From NCBI GenBank assembly GCA_028818225.1, contig JAPPOG010000069.1:1-64000 (forward strand): a stretch of 64,000 nucleotides of DNA, in the 5' to 3' direction. Positions 1-9,377 of the stretch are shown here, in pieces. How positions within the stretch are numbered: position 1 is the first letter of the stretch; each line of letters starts with the position of its first letter. Made by a program: the position numbers and the translations under genes. Under the pieces are notes generated by a model that was given only the letters and a program-made list of their open reading frames with translations, searched no databases and was not told where the DNA came from. Source of the stretch: Gammaproteobacteria bacterium (GTDB taxonomy: Bacteria > Pseudomonadota > Gammaproteobacteria > Pseudomonadales > Pseudohongiellaceae).

Positions 1-1
1 T

Positions 2-100
2 GCTGCCGGACCAGAATGGCGCGCTCGTCTCGATGCCGTGGAAGGTGCCGGTGGTACTTACTATGAACCACTCGATATTGGTGAGCCGAGTAATAATTAA
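2..100 (+). CDS. C-terminal end of an unidentified protein (5' cut by window edge)
   Basis: An open frame runs from the window edge to a TAA at 98-100. Its 32 codons have protein-like composition, ending in a Gly-Gly-Thr-Tyr-Tyr stretch and an acidic Pro-Leu-Asp-Ile-Gly-Glu tail. The other two forward frames read less plausibly. The gene lies 58 bases upstream of the alpha/beta hydrolase on the same strand, so the two may be co-transcribed. No family can be named from this fragment. Confidence 0.45.
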   Translation, partial: AAGPEWRARLDAVEGAGGTYYEPLDIGEPSNN

Positions 101-158
101 AAAAAGTTAAAAACAGTATTTCGGAATAATAATTAAAGGAACAATTATAGGAAGAAAC

Positions 159-1139
159 ATGAAAATACTTCGATCATTAAATTTGTTTTTATTGACGATT
201 GCGTTTGCAGGTTCACTGTTTGCGCAATCATCACCGCCTGAAAAAGCGCCGGCGGATTGGGGGCCGGTCTCAATAAATCTCGATGAAATCGAGTATCCGT
301 TCCCGGTCAGTTACATGAATTTTAATGTCTATGGTGAAGATGTCCGTATTGCATACATGGATGTGGCACCTACGGGCCCCGCCAATGGCCGTACAGTCAT
401 CTTCCATCACGGCGGTCTCTACTACGGTTGGTACTGGGAAGACCAGCTGCGCGCATTAAGCGAAGCCGGCTACCGGGTAATTGCCAAAGATCGCCTGGGT
501 TGGGGCAAGTCATCGAAACCGATGATCCCCTACAGCATCAATCTCTGGGCTTCGAATACTGCCCGCTTAATGGATCATCTCGATATTGAGCAGGCAGCGC
601 TGGTTGGACATTCTATCGGTGGGCAGATGGTGACGCGTTTTGCCTTTCTCTATCCGGAACGGATTACCCACTTGGTCACAGTTAATCAAGTTGGATTAAC
701 CGATCGTCGCGGTGGTCGTGGTTTCCGTCCATTAACGGGAGAGGTTAATGCCAACCCAGATCCCGCAGCGACTTACGCATCGGTATTACGCTGGGCCCAT
801 GAGAATTACGTTAATTGGAATCCCAAATTCGAAAAGCACATGCGCATCCGTTACGGGCAGCGTCTTAGCGGAGGCTGGCCCCAGGCGGCAGCCGTGAGCC
901 AGCTCACTGGACACATGCGCGGGATGGACACAGTCATTAATGACTGGCAGCACATCCAGACGCCAACATTGATTCTGGGTGGCGCTGATGATTATCCGAC
1001 CTATGCGGCTGAAGCCGAACATGCCGCCAGTGTTTTTCCAAATGGTCAGGTAATAAACATTCCGGATATCGGCCACAACCCCCATGAAGAAGTACCGGAG
1101 ATTGTTAACGAAGCCTTGCTGCGTTTTTTCGAATCCTAA
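159..1139 (+). CDS. secreted alpha/beta-fold hydrolase
   Basis: 326 residues. The N-terminus (about residues 1-22, ending Phe-Ala-Gln) is a Sec signal peptide, so the enzyme should act in the periplasm or outside. The core has the marks of an alpha/beta hydrolase: an oxyanion-side His-His-Gly-Gly at 83-86, the nucleophile elbow GHSIGG with Ser152, an acidic residue at Asp277 or Asp278 in GGADD, and the catalytic His306 in DIGHNPHE. ATG is preceded by AGGAAGAAAC. The SGNH hydrolase follows 21 bases later, suggesting a two-gene unit. Family membership is clear. The substrate (ester, haloalkane, epoxide or peptide) cannot be read from sequence. Confidence 0.88.
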   Translation: MKILRSLNLFLLTIAFAGSLFAQSSPPEKAPADWGPVSINLDEIEYPFPVSYMNFNVYGEDVRIAYMDVAPTGPANGRTVIFHHGGLYYGWYWEDQLRALSEAGYRVIAKDRLGWGKSSKPMIPYSINLWASNTARLMDHLDIEQAALVGHSIGGQMVTRFAFLYPERITHLVTVNQVGLTDRRGGRGFRPLTGEVNANPDPAATYASVLRWAHENYVNWNPKFEKHMRIRYGQRLSGGWPQAAAVSQLTGHMRGMDTVINDWQHIQTPTLILGGADDYPTYAAEAEHAASVFPNGQVINIPDIGHNPHEEVPEIVNEALLRFFES

Positions 1140-1160
1140 AAAATTAAAAGAGTAACTATT

Positions 1161-2084
1161 ATGAAACTTACCACTGCTTTATCAGCCAGTTTTTTACTCT
1201 CACTGGCCTCTGCCCAGGTTTTAGCTGATACCAGTATCCTTTTCATCGGTAACAGTTTTACCTATGGCTGGGGATCCAGCACCCGACACTATCGCGCCGA
1301 TACCGTGACGGACTTAAATCATGAAGGTATTGGCGGTGTGCCAGCCCTGTTCAAATCCTTTGCCGATCAAGCTGGACTGGACTACGACGTTTATCTGCAA
1401 ACACGCGGTGGAGCCGGACTGGATTTTCACCTGGCGGAAAAATTAGGCGTGATGGGTCGTCGTCCCTGGGACCAGGTCGTTATGCATGGCTTCAGCACCC
1501 TTGATGCCAACAATCCCGGCAACCCGGCAGTGTTGATCGACACCGTAGGACAGATGTCAGAGTTTTTTCATGGGCTGAATCCCGATGTCGAGGTGTACCT
1601 TACTGCCACCTGGTCGCGAGCTGATATGGTTTACCTGGATGATCGTCCCTGGACCGGTCAGCCAATTTACCAGATGGCCAGAGATGTTCGCGCCGGTTAT
1701 GACGAGGCCGCGGCCGCCGCTCCTGCTGTAAAATCTGTTAATGCTGTTGGTGAGGCCTGGAACCGCGCCATGGAAAACGGCATTGCCGATCCCAATCCTT
1801 ACGATGGCATTGATGTGGATAAAGTAGACCTGTGGTCTTACGATCATTATCACGCCAGTAATTACGGTTACTATCTCGAAGCCCTGGTAGTTTTCGGAAA
1901 CGTTACCGGCCTGGATCCAAGGTCATTGGGCGAAAACGAATGTTCCGGTTACGAATTAGGTATGTCCCGGGAACAGGTGAGTGCTCTGCAACAGGCCGCT
2001 TATGAGCAATTAGCCAGTGAATCCAGAGTTACCGAGGCACCGTTAAAGCTCCCGCAAAGAGTAGCTTCACAGCGCTGCAATTAA
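1161..2084 (+). CDS. secreted SGNH/GDSL-like hydrolase
   Basis: 307 residues with a signal peptide (about 1-22). Block I of the SGNH fold is visible as FIGNSFTYG with the nucleophile at Ser32. Block V is visible as D228-x-x-H231 in SYDHYH. A Gly-rich segment (TRGGAGLDFH, 81-90) is a candidate oxyanion-hole region. Such enzymes hydrolyse acyl esters of lipids or carbohydrates; the substrate here is unknown. It follows the alpha/beta hydrolase closely and is ended by a strong intrinsic terminator at 2103-2140, so the two hydrolases probably form one transcript. Confidence 0.75.
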   Translation: MKLTTALSASFLLSLASAQVLADTSILFIGNSFTYGWGSSTRHYRADTVTDLNHEGIGGVPALFKSFADQAGLDYDVYLQTRGGAGLDFHLAEKLGVMGRRPWDQVVMHGFSTLDANNPGNPAVLIDTVGQMSEFFHGLNPDVEVYLTATWSRADMVYLDDRPWTGQPIYQMARDVRAGYDEAAAAAPAVKSVNAVGEAWNRAMENGIADPNPYDGIDVDKVDLWSYDHYHASNYGYYLEALVVFGNVTGLDPRSLGENECSGYELGMSREQVSALQQAAYEQLASESRVTEAPLKLPQRVASQRCN

Positions 2085-2102
2085 GAACGTAGTTAGATAG
2101 CT

Positions 2103-2140
2103 AAAGGGAAAGACTTGTATCGCAAAGTCTTTCCCTTTTT
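2103..2140 (+). terminator. intrinsic terminator after the SGNH hydrolase gene
   Basis: A perfect 14-bp stem pairs 2103-2116 with 2125-2138 around an 8-base loop and ends in a run of five T (2136-2140). It lies only 22 bases before the ATG of the metalloprotease gene. It therefore either separates two transcription units or acts as an attenuator for the downstream gene. Confidence 0.85.
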
Positions 2141-2162
2141 ATTCCCCGAAGAGAAGCAAATC

Positions 2163-4676
2163 ATGAGCAAGTTACTAAAAATATTTCTATTTATTTTTGT
2201 GTTGAGCAGTTTTTTTTCCGCGCAAATTGCCAGTGCCCAGGATGATGCGCCAGAAGAAGAAACCACTGAAGAATCGTCAGGGGATTCGTCAGCAGAGGAG
2301 TCAGGTCCGCAAGCCTATGACGAGGTAATAACAGATGAAGCGGTGTCTGATGAAGGGCTGTTTACAGTGCATCAGGTGGATGAAACTTACTACTTTGAAA
2401 TTCCCGATGAATTATTCGGCGAAGACATGTTGCTAGTTACGCGTATCGGGCGGGTACCTGCCGGCCTGGATGGCTTTATCGTTGCCGGAACCAAAGTGGC
2501 TGAGCAAGTGCTGCATTGGGAACGACGAGACGATACCGTTCTACTGCGCAAAGTTTCTTTTAATAATGTTGCTGAAGATTCATTACCGATCTTTGAATCT
2601 GTCGCAAGTAATAACTTCGCACCAATTCTCGCTGCGTTTGAAATAGAAGCTATTGGTCCCAATGAAGACACTGTGGTCATCGATGTCACTGAATTCTATG
2701 CAGAGGATACGCCGGCGCTATCCGGTCTTTCTGCTGAGCAGCGCGAAGAATATAAAGTAAGAAGCCTGGATACTGACAGAAGCTTTATTAACTACGTCCG
2801 CAGTTATCCGCTTAATGTGGATGTGCGTCATACCCTGACCTTTGTTGCCACCGAACCGCCGGCTGATTCAAACACCGGCACCATTTCCATGGAAATGCAT
2901 CAGACTATGGTGCGTCTACCGGAAGAACCCATGATGCTCCGTGAGGCAGATGATCGGGTTGGGTACTTTTCTATCACCCAGGTGAATTTCGGATTGGATG
3001 AATTAAAAGCAGCCGAACAAACATTCATTAGACGCTGGAGACTCGAACCTTCCGATCCTGAAGCCTATGCCAGAGGGGAAGTGGTCGATCCGGTACAACC
3101 CATTGTTTATTACATCGATCCGGCAACACCGGATCGCTGGCGCCCTTTTGTTCGGCAGGGAATCGAAGACTGGCAAGCCGCCTTCGAGACTGCAGGCTTC
3201 AGTAACGCCATCATTGCTATGGATCCGCCAAGCCCGCAAGAAGATCCCGAATGGACTTCTGAGGACGTGCGTTATTCTGTGGTGCGCTGGGCCGCAAGCC
3301 TGGTGCGCAACGCCATGGGACCCTCCGTTTCCGATCCCCGTACCGGTGAAATAATCGAGAGCGATATCGTTTGGTTCCACAACCACCTGCGTTCTTATCG
3401 CAATCGATTGATGCTCGAAACGGGCGCATCTAATCCCGCGGCGCGCTCACTGGATATGCCGGATGAATTAATGGGTGAAACTATTCGCCAGGTTATTGCG
3501 CACGAAGTGGGGCATGCCATTGGATTACCGCATAACATGATTGCCTCTTCTGCTTATCCCACGGAGTCACTGCGAGACCCACAGTTTGCCCGCGAGATGG
3601 GTGTGTCACCCTCGGTGATGGACTATGCACGACAAAACTATATTGCGCAGCCGGGAGATGGTCTGGAATCTACAGACTATATCCGCAAGATTGGTCCCTA
3701 CGACCACTATTCTGTTAACTGGGGTTACCGGGTGATTCCCGGCGCAAAAACTGCCGACGATGAAAAGAAAATACTGGATGCCTGGATCGCCGAACATGCC
3801 GATGATCCCATGTATCGATTCGGATCAAGCACCGGTTGGAATCCCGATGCCCAAACCGAAGACATGGGCTCCGATCCGGTTAAGTCATCCGGCTATGGTA
3901 TTGCCAACTTAAAACGGGTTGCGCCAAACCTGGTTGCGTGGACGCAAACGCCAGGAGAAAACTTTGATGATCTGGAGGAGCTTTACGGCGAACTGGTAGG
4001 ACAGTGGAACCGTTACATCGGGCATGTGATCACTCTAATCGGCGGGCGGTATCAAAACCAGAAGACCGCAGAGCAGGGCGAACCAATTTATTCATCTGTT
4101 ACTCATCAGCGCCAGGCCGAAGCGCTGGAATTTTTAATTGAAGAAGCATTGGAGTCTCCGGGCTGGCTGGCAGATAAAGCGATTTTGCGCCGCATAGAGC
4201 ATGCTGGTGCTGTCGAGCGAATTCGCGCTCGCCAGGTTTCTATTCTCAATCGCCTGCTCGATCCCGGCAGAATGCAAAGAATTATCGAATCCGAAGTTTT
4301 GGATGAAAATCCTTACCAACTGGTTAGCTTTTTAAATGAATTGCGCGTCGGTGTGTTTTCCGAGCTGGATGACGGTACCGAGATCGATACCTATCGCCGC
4401 AATCTGCAGCGGGCTTATATCGAACGCCTGGAAGAAATCATGACTGAAGAGATTAATGTCTCCCGTTCAGGCAATGCCACGCGGGTAGACGTAAGCCAGT
4501 CAGATATTCCTGCCCTGGCAAGAATGCAGTTAACGACTATTCAGCAAGCAGCAGAGCGTGCGGCATCCAATGCCAGTGACGCCATGACACAAGCGCATTT
4601 AATAGACCTTGCCCAACGCGCAGAAGGGATACTGGAGAGCGATACCCGCAGTGTGCGTTTGATAGAAGCAGATTAG
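2163..4676 (+). CDS. secreted zinc-dependent metalloprotease (DUF5117/DUF4953 type)
   Basis: 837 residues from ATG 2163. An in-frame TTG at 2115 is rejected because it lies inside a terminator hairpin, whereas 2163 has GAAGAGAAG upstream and begins a clear signal peptide (1-26, ending Ala-Ser-Ala-Gln). A short acidic Glu/Ser-rich linker follows. The zinc site is HEVGHAIGLPHN (447-458), with a metzincin-like Met-turn SVMDY around Met486. The long N-terminal beta-rich part and the length match the zinc-dependent metalloproteases carrying DUF5118, DUF5117 and DUF4953 domains. Natural substrates are not established. It converges with the quinoprotein gene, leaving 4 bases between the stop codons. 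Confidence 0.85.
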   Translation: MSKLLKIFLFIFVLSSFFSAQIASAQDDAPEEETTEESSGDSSAEESGPQAYDEVITDEAVSDEGLFTVHQVDETYYFEIPDELFGEDMLLVTRIGRVPAGLDGFIVAGTKVAEQVLHWERRDDTVLLRKVSFNNVAEDSLPIFESVASNNFAPILAAFEIEAIGPNEDTVVIDVTEFYAEDTPALSGLSAEQREEYKVRSLDTDRSFINYVRSYPLNVDVRHTLTFVATEPPADSNTGTISMEMHQTMVRLPEEPMMLREADDRVGYFSITQVNFGLDELKAAEQTFIRRWRLEPSDPEAYARGEVVDPVQPIVYYIDPATPDRWRPFVRQGIEDWQAAFETAGFSNAIIAMDPPSPQEDPEWTSEDVRYSVVRWAASLVRNAMGPSVSDPRTGEIIESDIVWFHNHLRSYRNRLMLETGASNPAARSLDMPDELMGETIRQVIAHEVGHAIGLPHNMIASSAYPTESLRDPQFAREMGVSPSVMDYARQNYIAQPGDGLESTDYIRKIGPYDHYSVNWGYRVIPGAKTADDEKKILDAWIAEHADDPMYRFGSSTGWNPDAQTEDMGSDPVKSSGYGIANLKRVAPNLVAWTQTPGENFDDLEELYGELVGQWNRYIGHVITLIGGRYQNQKTAEQGEPIYSSVTHQRQAEALEFLIEEALESPGWLADKAILRRIEHAGAVERIRARQVSILNRLLDPGRMQRIIESEVLDENPYQLVSFLNELRVGVFSELDDGTEIDTYRRNLQRAYIERLEEIMTEEINVSRSGNATRVDVSQSDIPALARMQLTTIQQAAERAASNASDAMTQAHLIDLAQRAEGILESDTRSVRLIEAD

Positions 4677-4680
4677 TTCT

Positions 4681-6693
4681 CTACTCTGCTTCTTCGGCTA
4701 ATGCAAAAACGATAAGTTCTGGTGTAGGCGTAGCGTTTACTCCCAGTGCGATGTATTGACGCCCATCGATGGCGAAACTCATGGGTGAACTTTGCGGCGC
4801 TCCCGGCAAGTCGATAGTTGCCAGTTCTTCGCCGGTTTCTTTGCTGCGCGCAACTAGCTTTGGTCCATATCCTTCATCTTTGCCATGAATCAATAAGGTT
4901 GAAGTCACCAGTACCGGATGTCTTCCACCGCCACCCAATGGTGGAAGCTCGATTCCTTCGACAGCGGGATTGTTTTCCACCCGCGCACTGCCTTGCCCAT
5001 TCGCTACTTGCCACAAAATCTCACCGACATTCATATCAAAGGCGGTAATTGTGGAGTAGGGCGGTTTGAGCAAAGGTAGTCCGCGTGGACCTGGTACGCC
5101 GCGATTCTGCAGGCGGTAGTAGCGAAAGTTGGATTCATCTTCCGGCAGCGTTCCCATAAAGGGAGTAAACGCACCGTTGGAAGAAGGAACAAACAGCACA
5201 TTGGTCTCAGGATCGAAACCGGCACCGGGCCAGTTGGCACCACCGCCGGCACTGGGTACGAAGATGGAGCCACGCTTACCGGTCTCTTCATCCGGCAGGC
5301 TGGCGGGAGTAAAAATCGGACCGTAGACATAATCATCGATGATCTCCAGAGCCTGCGCTCTTAGCTCTGGAGTGAAGTCAATTAAACTGTCTTCCGTCAA
5401 TCCCTGCATCGCAAAAGCAGGCGGTTTGGTTGGAAATGGCTGGGTCGGGGAAGTTCTTTCGCCTGGAATGAGTCCCTGGGGAACTGGTCTTTCCGGCATT
5501 GGCCAGACTGGTACGCCAGTGGCACGATCAAACACATAAGCCCATCCCTGTTTGGTAACTTGCGCCAGTGCCCTGATCTCTCTGCCATCCACATTGATAT
5601 TCATTAAATTGGGTGCAGCCGGCGTGTCGTAGTCCCACAGTCCATGATGAATCATCTGGAAGTGCCAGACTCGCTCTCCGGTGGCGGCATCAACGGCTAC
5701 TACGCTCTGGGTAAACAGATTATCGCCTGGTCGATGACCACCGTAATAATCATTGGTGGGTGCTTCCGTAGGCAGGTAGACATAACCCAGATCCAAATCA
5801 GCACTCATTTGTGTCCAGACACCACCGTTGCCAGTATAGCGCCAGGATTCTTCCTGCCAGGTATCGACACCGAACTCGCCCGCCTGGGGGATCGTGTTAA
5901 ATGTCCATACCAGTTCCCCGGAACGAATGTTATAGCCCCGAACAAAGGTCGGTGGGCGCTCTTTATAGTGAGGACGGTTCGAAGTAATTTGATTTACAAC
6001 TAAAACATCACCTACGACAATGGCTGGAGAAACGGTCCCCAGCGGCACTGCACCGGAGTAGTCACGAATGTTTCTGTCTGCTCGGGGAATGCCATCGGTC
6101 ATGTCGATTCGACCGCCGGCAAAATTCACATCGGGTTCGCCATTTTCGGCATTCAGGGAAAACAGGTAGCCATCGTTTGTTGCAAACAAAATGCGGGCTT
6201 CTCCACCTTCTTCTCCATCGCTCCAATAAGCGGCGCCTCGATGATGGTAGCCCAGAGGGCTGATGGAATAACCTGAGAGGTAGGATTGCGGGTCAAACGA
6301 CCATAATAATTCACCTGTGGCAGCGTCTATAGCTGCCGCCTGGTTTAAGGCGGTAATTATGTAGAGTACGCCGTCGATCATTAAGGGTGTTGCCTGCAAG
6401 CGACCAAAACTTATGTCTCCCGCCGCATCACCCATGATCGCTTCGAGATCAATGTCTTCATCAATGGAAGTCCAGCGCCAGGCGATTTCCAATTGTTCAA
6501 AATTACCCGCGTTAATCTGATCGAGGCTGGTGTATTTAGTGGAACCGGCATCGGCGGCATAGCTCGGCCATTCGCCATCGGCGCTGCCTTGTTGCCCCAG
6601 CACAAGACCGCTCTGAAAAACCGCTGCTCCACTCAGCAAAACGATTGGAATAAATTTAGGATTCGAGTTTAAACCTAATTTTCCAGTGTCCAT
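4681..6693 (-). CDS. PQQ-dependent dehydrogenase, glucose/quinate dehydrogenase-like, soluble form
   Basis: 670 residues. A hydrophobic stretch at about 14-32 ends Leu-Gly-Gln and probably exports the protein. An eight-bladed quinoprotein propeller follows with repeated A-x-D-x-x-T-G-E-x-x-W blades. The segment HHGLWDYDTP (349-358) and the run from KQGWAYVFDR through PVPQG and SPTQPFP (381-422) are hallmarks of the membrane glucose/quinate dehydrogenase branch. This copy lacks the five-helix membrane anchor and any cytochrome domain. ATG 6693 has CTGGAG upstream. The gene overlaps the end of the amidohydrolase gene by 19 bases, implying translational coupling. It would oxidise an alcohol or sugar in the periplasm; the substrate is unknown. 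Confidence 0.85.
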   Translation of the reverse strand: MDTGKLGLNSNPKFIPIVLLSGAAVFQSGLVLGQQGSADGEWPSYAADAGSTKYTSLDQINAGNFEQLEIAWRWTSIDEDIDLEAIMGDAAGDISFGRLQATPLMIDGVLYIITALNQAAAIDAATGELLWSFDPQSYLSGYSISPLGYHHRGAAYWSDGEEGGEARILFATNDGYLFSLNAENGEPDVNFAGGRIDMTDGIPRADRNIRDYSGAVPLGTVSPAIVVGDVLVVNQITSNRPHYKERPPTFVRGYNIRSGELVWTFNTIPQAGEFGVDTWQEESWRYTGNGGVWTQMSADLDLGYVYLPTEAPTNDYYGGHRPGDNLFTQSVVAVDAATGERVWHFQMIHHGLWDYDTPAAPNLMNINVDGREIRALAQVTKQGWAYVFDRATGVPVWPMPERPVPQGLIPGERTSPTQPFPTKPPAFAMQGLTEDSLIDFTPELRAQALEIIDDYVYGPIFTPASLPDEETGKRGSIFVPSAGGGANWPGAGFDPETNVLFVPSSNGAFTPFMGTLPEDESNFRYYRLQNRGVPGPRGLPLLKPPYSTITAFDMNVGEILWQVANGQGSARVENNPAVEGIELPPLGGGGRHPVLVTSTLLIHGKDEGYGPKLVARSKETGEELATIDLPGAPQSSPMSFAIDGRQYIALGVNATPTPELIVFALAEEAE

Positions 6694-8042
6694 CTTGTAC
6701 TCCAGGATTCTCTATCCATTGCTTCGCCACGAATGTATACAGCATCAATCTGGCGAGTATTGTTTATATCATCTAATGGATTCGCGTTTAGTATAACGAA
6801 GTCTGCCGCCTTGCCAGCCTGTAACAGGCCAACATTATTCAAGCCAAATGCCTGTGCTGCTCGGGAAGTTGCAGCGATAATCGCTTCCATGGGCGTCATT
6901 CCCATGCGTACAAACAAGGACAGTTCCACATGATCGGCATAGCCGAAGAAATCGCCCACCGCGCCAGCATCAGTTCCCAGGATAATATGGTCTTTTAGTC
7001 TAAACAGATTGTCAGCCAGCATTGCCGAGCGTTCCTGTGCAGCCTCACTGCGAGTTGTTGGTGGCGCGGTGTAATTGGTGTTTAGGGATTGCAATACTGC
7101 ATCCGGAACCTGATCGTAAAAGAATGGATCCTGAAAGGCGGGAATATAGTAAGGCTCCTGTTTAGTAATCATGCCAAGAGTTGGAACGATGTATACGTTG
7201 TTCTCTTGCACCAATTCCAAATATTCGTCATCGACAGCAGAATCATAAGGCATGTGAATAAATCGTCTATTACCGACAGCAACCAGAGCTTTGTGGTCGG
7301 CCAGGGTTGTGGCGTGGGCAATGATGCGCATGTCGTAATCTGCAGCGGTTTCCAGTACTGCGCGATAAATTTCCGGTGCCAGTTTTACTTGAGCTCCGCG
7401 TCGTTCGTCCCGCGTATCCACCCAGATTTTTGCAATACCATAGCCTTGTGTTGCCAGTTCACGGACAGTGCGGATTGCCTGTTCCGGATCGGCAATCGGG
7501 TTTACGCCCCAGTAGTCAGGATCGTCAGTGAAGCGTGGGTTAGGTCCACCACCCGGCGATCCCATCCCGGGTGACAACTCGTAGCGTGCTCCCCTAATAT
7601 TGCCCCTTAATTGTTCGAGCTTTACCCGCTGCGCAACATCTTCTTTATCACTACCGGTAGAGATAATCGTTCCCACCCCGTAATAAGCATGGCGATAGAG
7701 ATGATCAACCAGGTTTTCCTCGGTGAAGAATTGCGATCCCCAGTCGCCATAGGCTTCCCATCCCAGGTGGGCATGGGTATTTACCAGAGCCGGGATAATG
7801 GTTTTGCCATTGAGGTCATGCACTACGGCGTCTTCGGGACTCAGCAGGGATGACCCGACCGTGAGAATAATCCCATTGCGAATCTCCAGCGTGCCGCGGT
7901 CGACGATACTGCCATCACCAATAATAATCCGGGCATTGGTAAAAACTTCGATGGTATCCGCAGGTTCAGCCTGCTGAGACTGGGCAGTTCCGCAAACCAG
8001 CGCGAAAAATAAAGCTAAATAGAGTGGCGGTGAGCGCGTCAT
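6675..8042 (-). CDS. secreted amidohydrolase (imidazolonepropionase-like)
   Basis: 455 residues with a signal peptide (1-22). The metal-dependent hydrolase fold is shown by the beta-sandwich start (TNARIIIGDG), the HxH metal motif NTHAH (His90, His92), a later metal-ligand candidate in RIIAHATT, and the catalytic Asp region LGTDAG. The C-terminus ends with the usual GKAADFVILNANPL strand. It is the first gene of a two-gene leftward unit with the quinoprotein. The pair could process one compound by hydrolysis followed by oxidation, but this is inference from overlap alone. Exported amidohydrolases of this branch include peptidase-like and lactone-cleaving enzymes. Confidence 0.85.
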   Translation of the reverse strand: MTRSPPLYLALFFALVCGTAQSQQAEPADTIEVFTNARIIIGDGSIVDRGTLEIRNGIILTVGSSLLSPEDAVVHDLNGKTIIPALVNTHAHLGWEAYGDWGSQFFTEENLVDHLYRHAYYGVGTIISTGSDKEDVAQRVKLEQLRGNIRGARYELSPGMGSPGGGPNPRFTDDPDYWGVNPIADPEQAIRTVRELATQGYGIAKIWVDTRDERRGAQVKLAPEIYRAVLETAADYDMRIIAHATTLADHKALVAVGNRRFIHMPYDSAVDDEYLELVQENNVYIVPTLGMITKQEPYYIPAFQDPFFYDQVPDAVLQSLNTNYTAPPTTRSEAAQERSAMLADNLFRLKDHIILGTDAGAVGDFFGYADHVELSLFVRMGMTPMEAIIAATSRAAQAFGLNNVGLLQAGKAADFVILNANPLDDINNTRQIDAVYIRGEAMDRESWSTRWTLEN

Positions 8043-8271
8043 AGGCTTGGTTCGTATTTTGGTTAGATTCCGATTATAGCCAGCTCTTAATGACTATAGG
8101 TGCAACAAATTGAGATATCTCGGCACAGTAATAAATAATTGCGATGAAAAAGCTAACAAATCCCTGTAAGTAAGGCACAATGTTGAAGTAGCAGCACCCC
8201 TGAGCGAGGATGGTATAAGCGGGTGTCCTGTTTATTGGGTGACAAATAAATGCATTATCGAGGAGCAAGTA

Positions 8272-8769
8272 ATGAACCGTTTTCTTAAAACTTTCGGGGT
8301 TGCCCTCCTGGCAGCGTTTTCCCATGCAGCCATGGCTCAGCCTGAGTATGTAACCGTGAATCTGGAAATCGATATCGACAAGTCCGCGGCCGAAGTCTGG
8401 GAAGCGGTTGGCGATTTTTGCGCAATCACCGACTGGATGGGTCTCCCTTGTGAGCTCACCGAAGGTTCCGGTGAGATAGGTTCTGTGCGCTCGCTATTGA
8501 ACGGCAGAATTACCGAAGTATTGGTTGCCAAAACAGATCTGTCTTACGGCTATACCATGCCGCCGGTAGAAGGTCAGTACTACAATCTCTATCATGGTCA
8601 TATGGAAGCCAAACCGGTAAGCGCCACTACTTCCAAAATGCTTTACACACTGGTGTGGGATGTATCAAATCATCCTGACCAGGCTGCCAAAGATGCGGAT
8701 ATTGAGGGTCGTACCAATACTTTCACTAATGCTTTGCAAGGTATAAAAGCATTCGCAGAAGCAAATTAA
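8272..8769 (+). CDS. secreted SRPBCC (START-like) family protein
   Basis: 165 residues from ATG 8272, preceded by GAGGAGCAAGTA. A GTG 33 bases upstream is possible but lacks such a site. Signal peptide at 1-21 (ending Ala-Met-Ala-Gln). The rest reads as a Bet v1/polyketide-cyclase-like ligand-binding fold: the start pattern IDIDKSAAEVWEAVGDF, then a beta-rich middle and a C-terminal helix. Such proteins bind hydrophobic ligands or act as cyclases or dehydratases. It is the first of five rightward genes (8.3-12.3 kb), all encoding exported proteins, ending with a PQQ-dehydrogenase. Confidence 0.75.
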   Translation: MNRFLKTFGVALLAAFSHAAMAQPEYVTVNLEIDIDKSAAEVWEAVGDFCAITDWMGLPCELTEGSGEIGSVRSLLNGRITEVLVAKTDLSYGYTMPPVEGQYYNLYHGHMEAKPVSATTSKMLYTLVWDVSNHPDQAAKDADIEGRTNTFTNALQGIKAFAEAN

Positions 8770-8849
8770 GCATGCATCGTTAAGGGCGTAATTGGCTTCT
8801 GCTGTTAGTAATAACAGCTCTAATTTCTACCTGGTAAAAGAAAATAATT

Positions 8850-9344
8850 ATGAAGAAAGGAAATATTGCTGTACTAAACTACGTCATAAAAATCATTCCT
8901 GCAATGTTCTGCTCGATAGCTGTTTTTGCACAATTGCCTGGGCTGCCTGACATTGAACAGGAAGCGCCGCTGGATGAAGTGGTAACGATTTCCAGGGAAG
9001 CGCTTGAATCCGCTTTTCGCCGTATTAGTGCCGAGGATATTCCGACCACGCGCATGCTGGAGGGCGGTGAATTCAATGTCAACATTCGACACCTGGAAAA
9101 TATTACCGAGACCAACATGCGTATGCTTACCCATCCTGACACGATCGATGTGTGGTTAATTCAAGCTGGTGCCGGCATCTTGAATATTGGTGGGATTCTT
9201 GTTGATGGCGAGCTTCAGGGAGGAGAAGAACAGCAGGTAGAAGCGGGTGATTTATTGTTTATACCCGCCGGTGTGCCACATGGTATAAGAGAAGCAGAAC
9301 TAATCACCTGGTTTAATATTCGTTTTCCAGAACATAGAAATTAG
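8850..9344 (+). CDS. secreted cupin-fold protein
   Basis: 164 residues with a signal peptide (1-28). The C-terminal half is a single cupin barrel with second motif EAGDLLFIPAGVPHGI. The first metal-binding motif is poorly kept: the segment around IDVWLIQAGAG has no HxH pair, so metal binding is doubtful. It lies between the SRPBCC and NTF2-like genes with short spacers, consistent with one operon. Possible roles are isomerase, lyase or small-molecule sensor; none can be chosen from sequence. Confidence 0.7.
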   Translation: MKKGNIAVLNYVIKIIPAMFCSIAVFAQLPGLPDIEQEAPLDEVVTISREALESAFRRISAEDIPTTRMLEGGEFNVNIRHLENITETNMRMLTHPDTIDVWLIQAGAGILNIGGILVDGELQGGEEQQVEAGDLLFIPAGVPHGIREAELITWFNIRFPEHRN

Positions 9345-9377
9345 CCAGGTGTTTTTACAGATAAAAGGAGCCCAAGT

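Noticed and set aside
2115-2162. TTG start extending the metalloprotease by 16 residues
   Set aside because: It lies inside a perfect terminator hairpin and lacks a Shine-Dalgarno; ATG 2163 has one and begins a signal peptide.
8074-8325. Leftward 83-codon frame with a hydrophobic end
   Set aside because: It overlaps the start of the SRPBCC gene, has no ribosome site and no family pattern.
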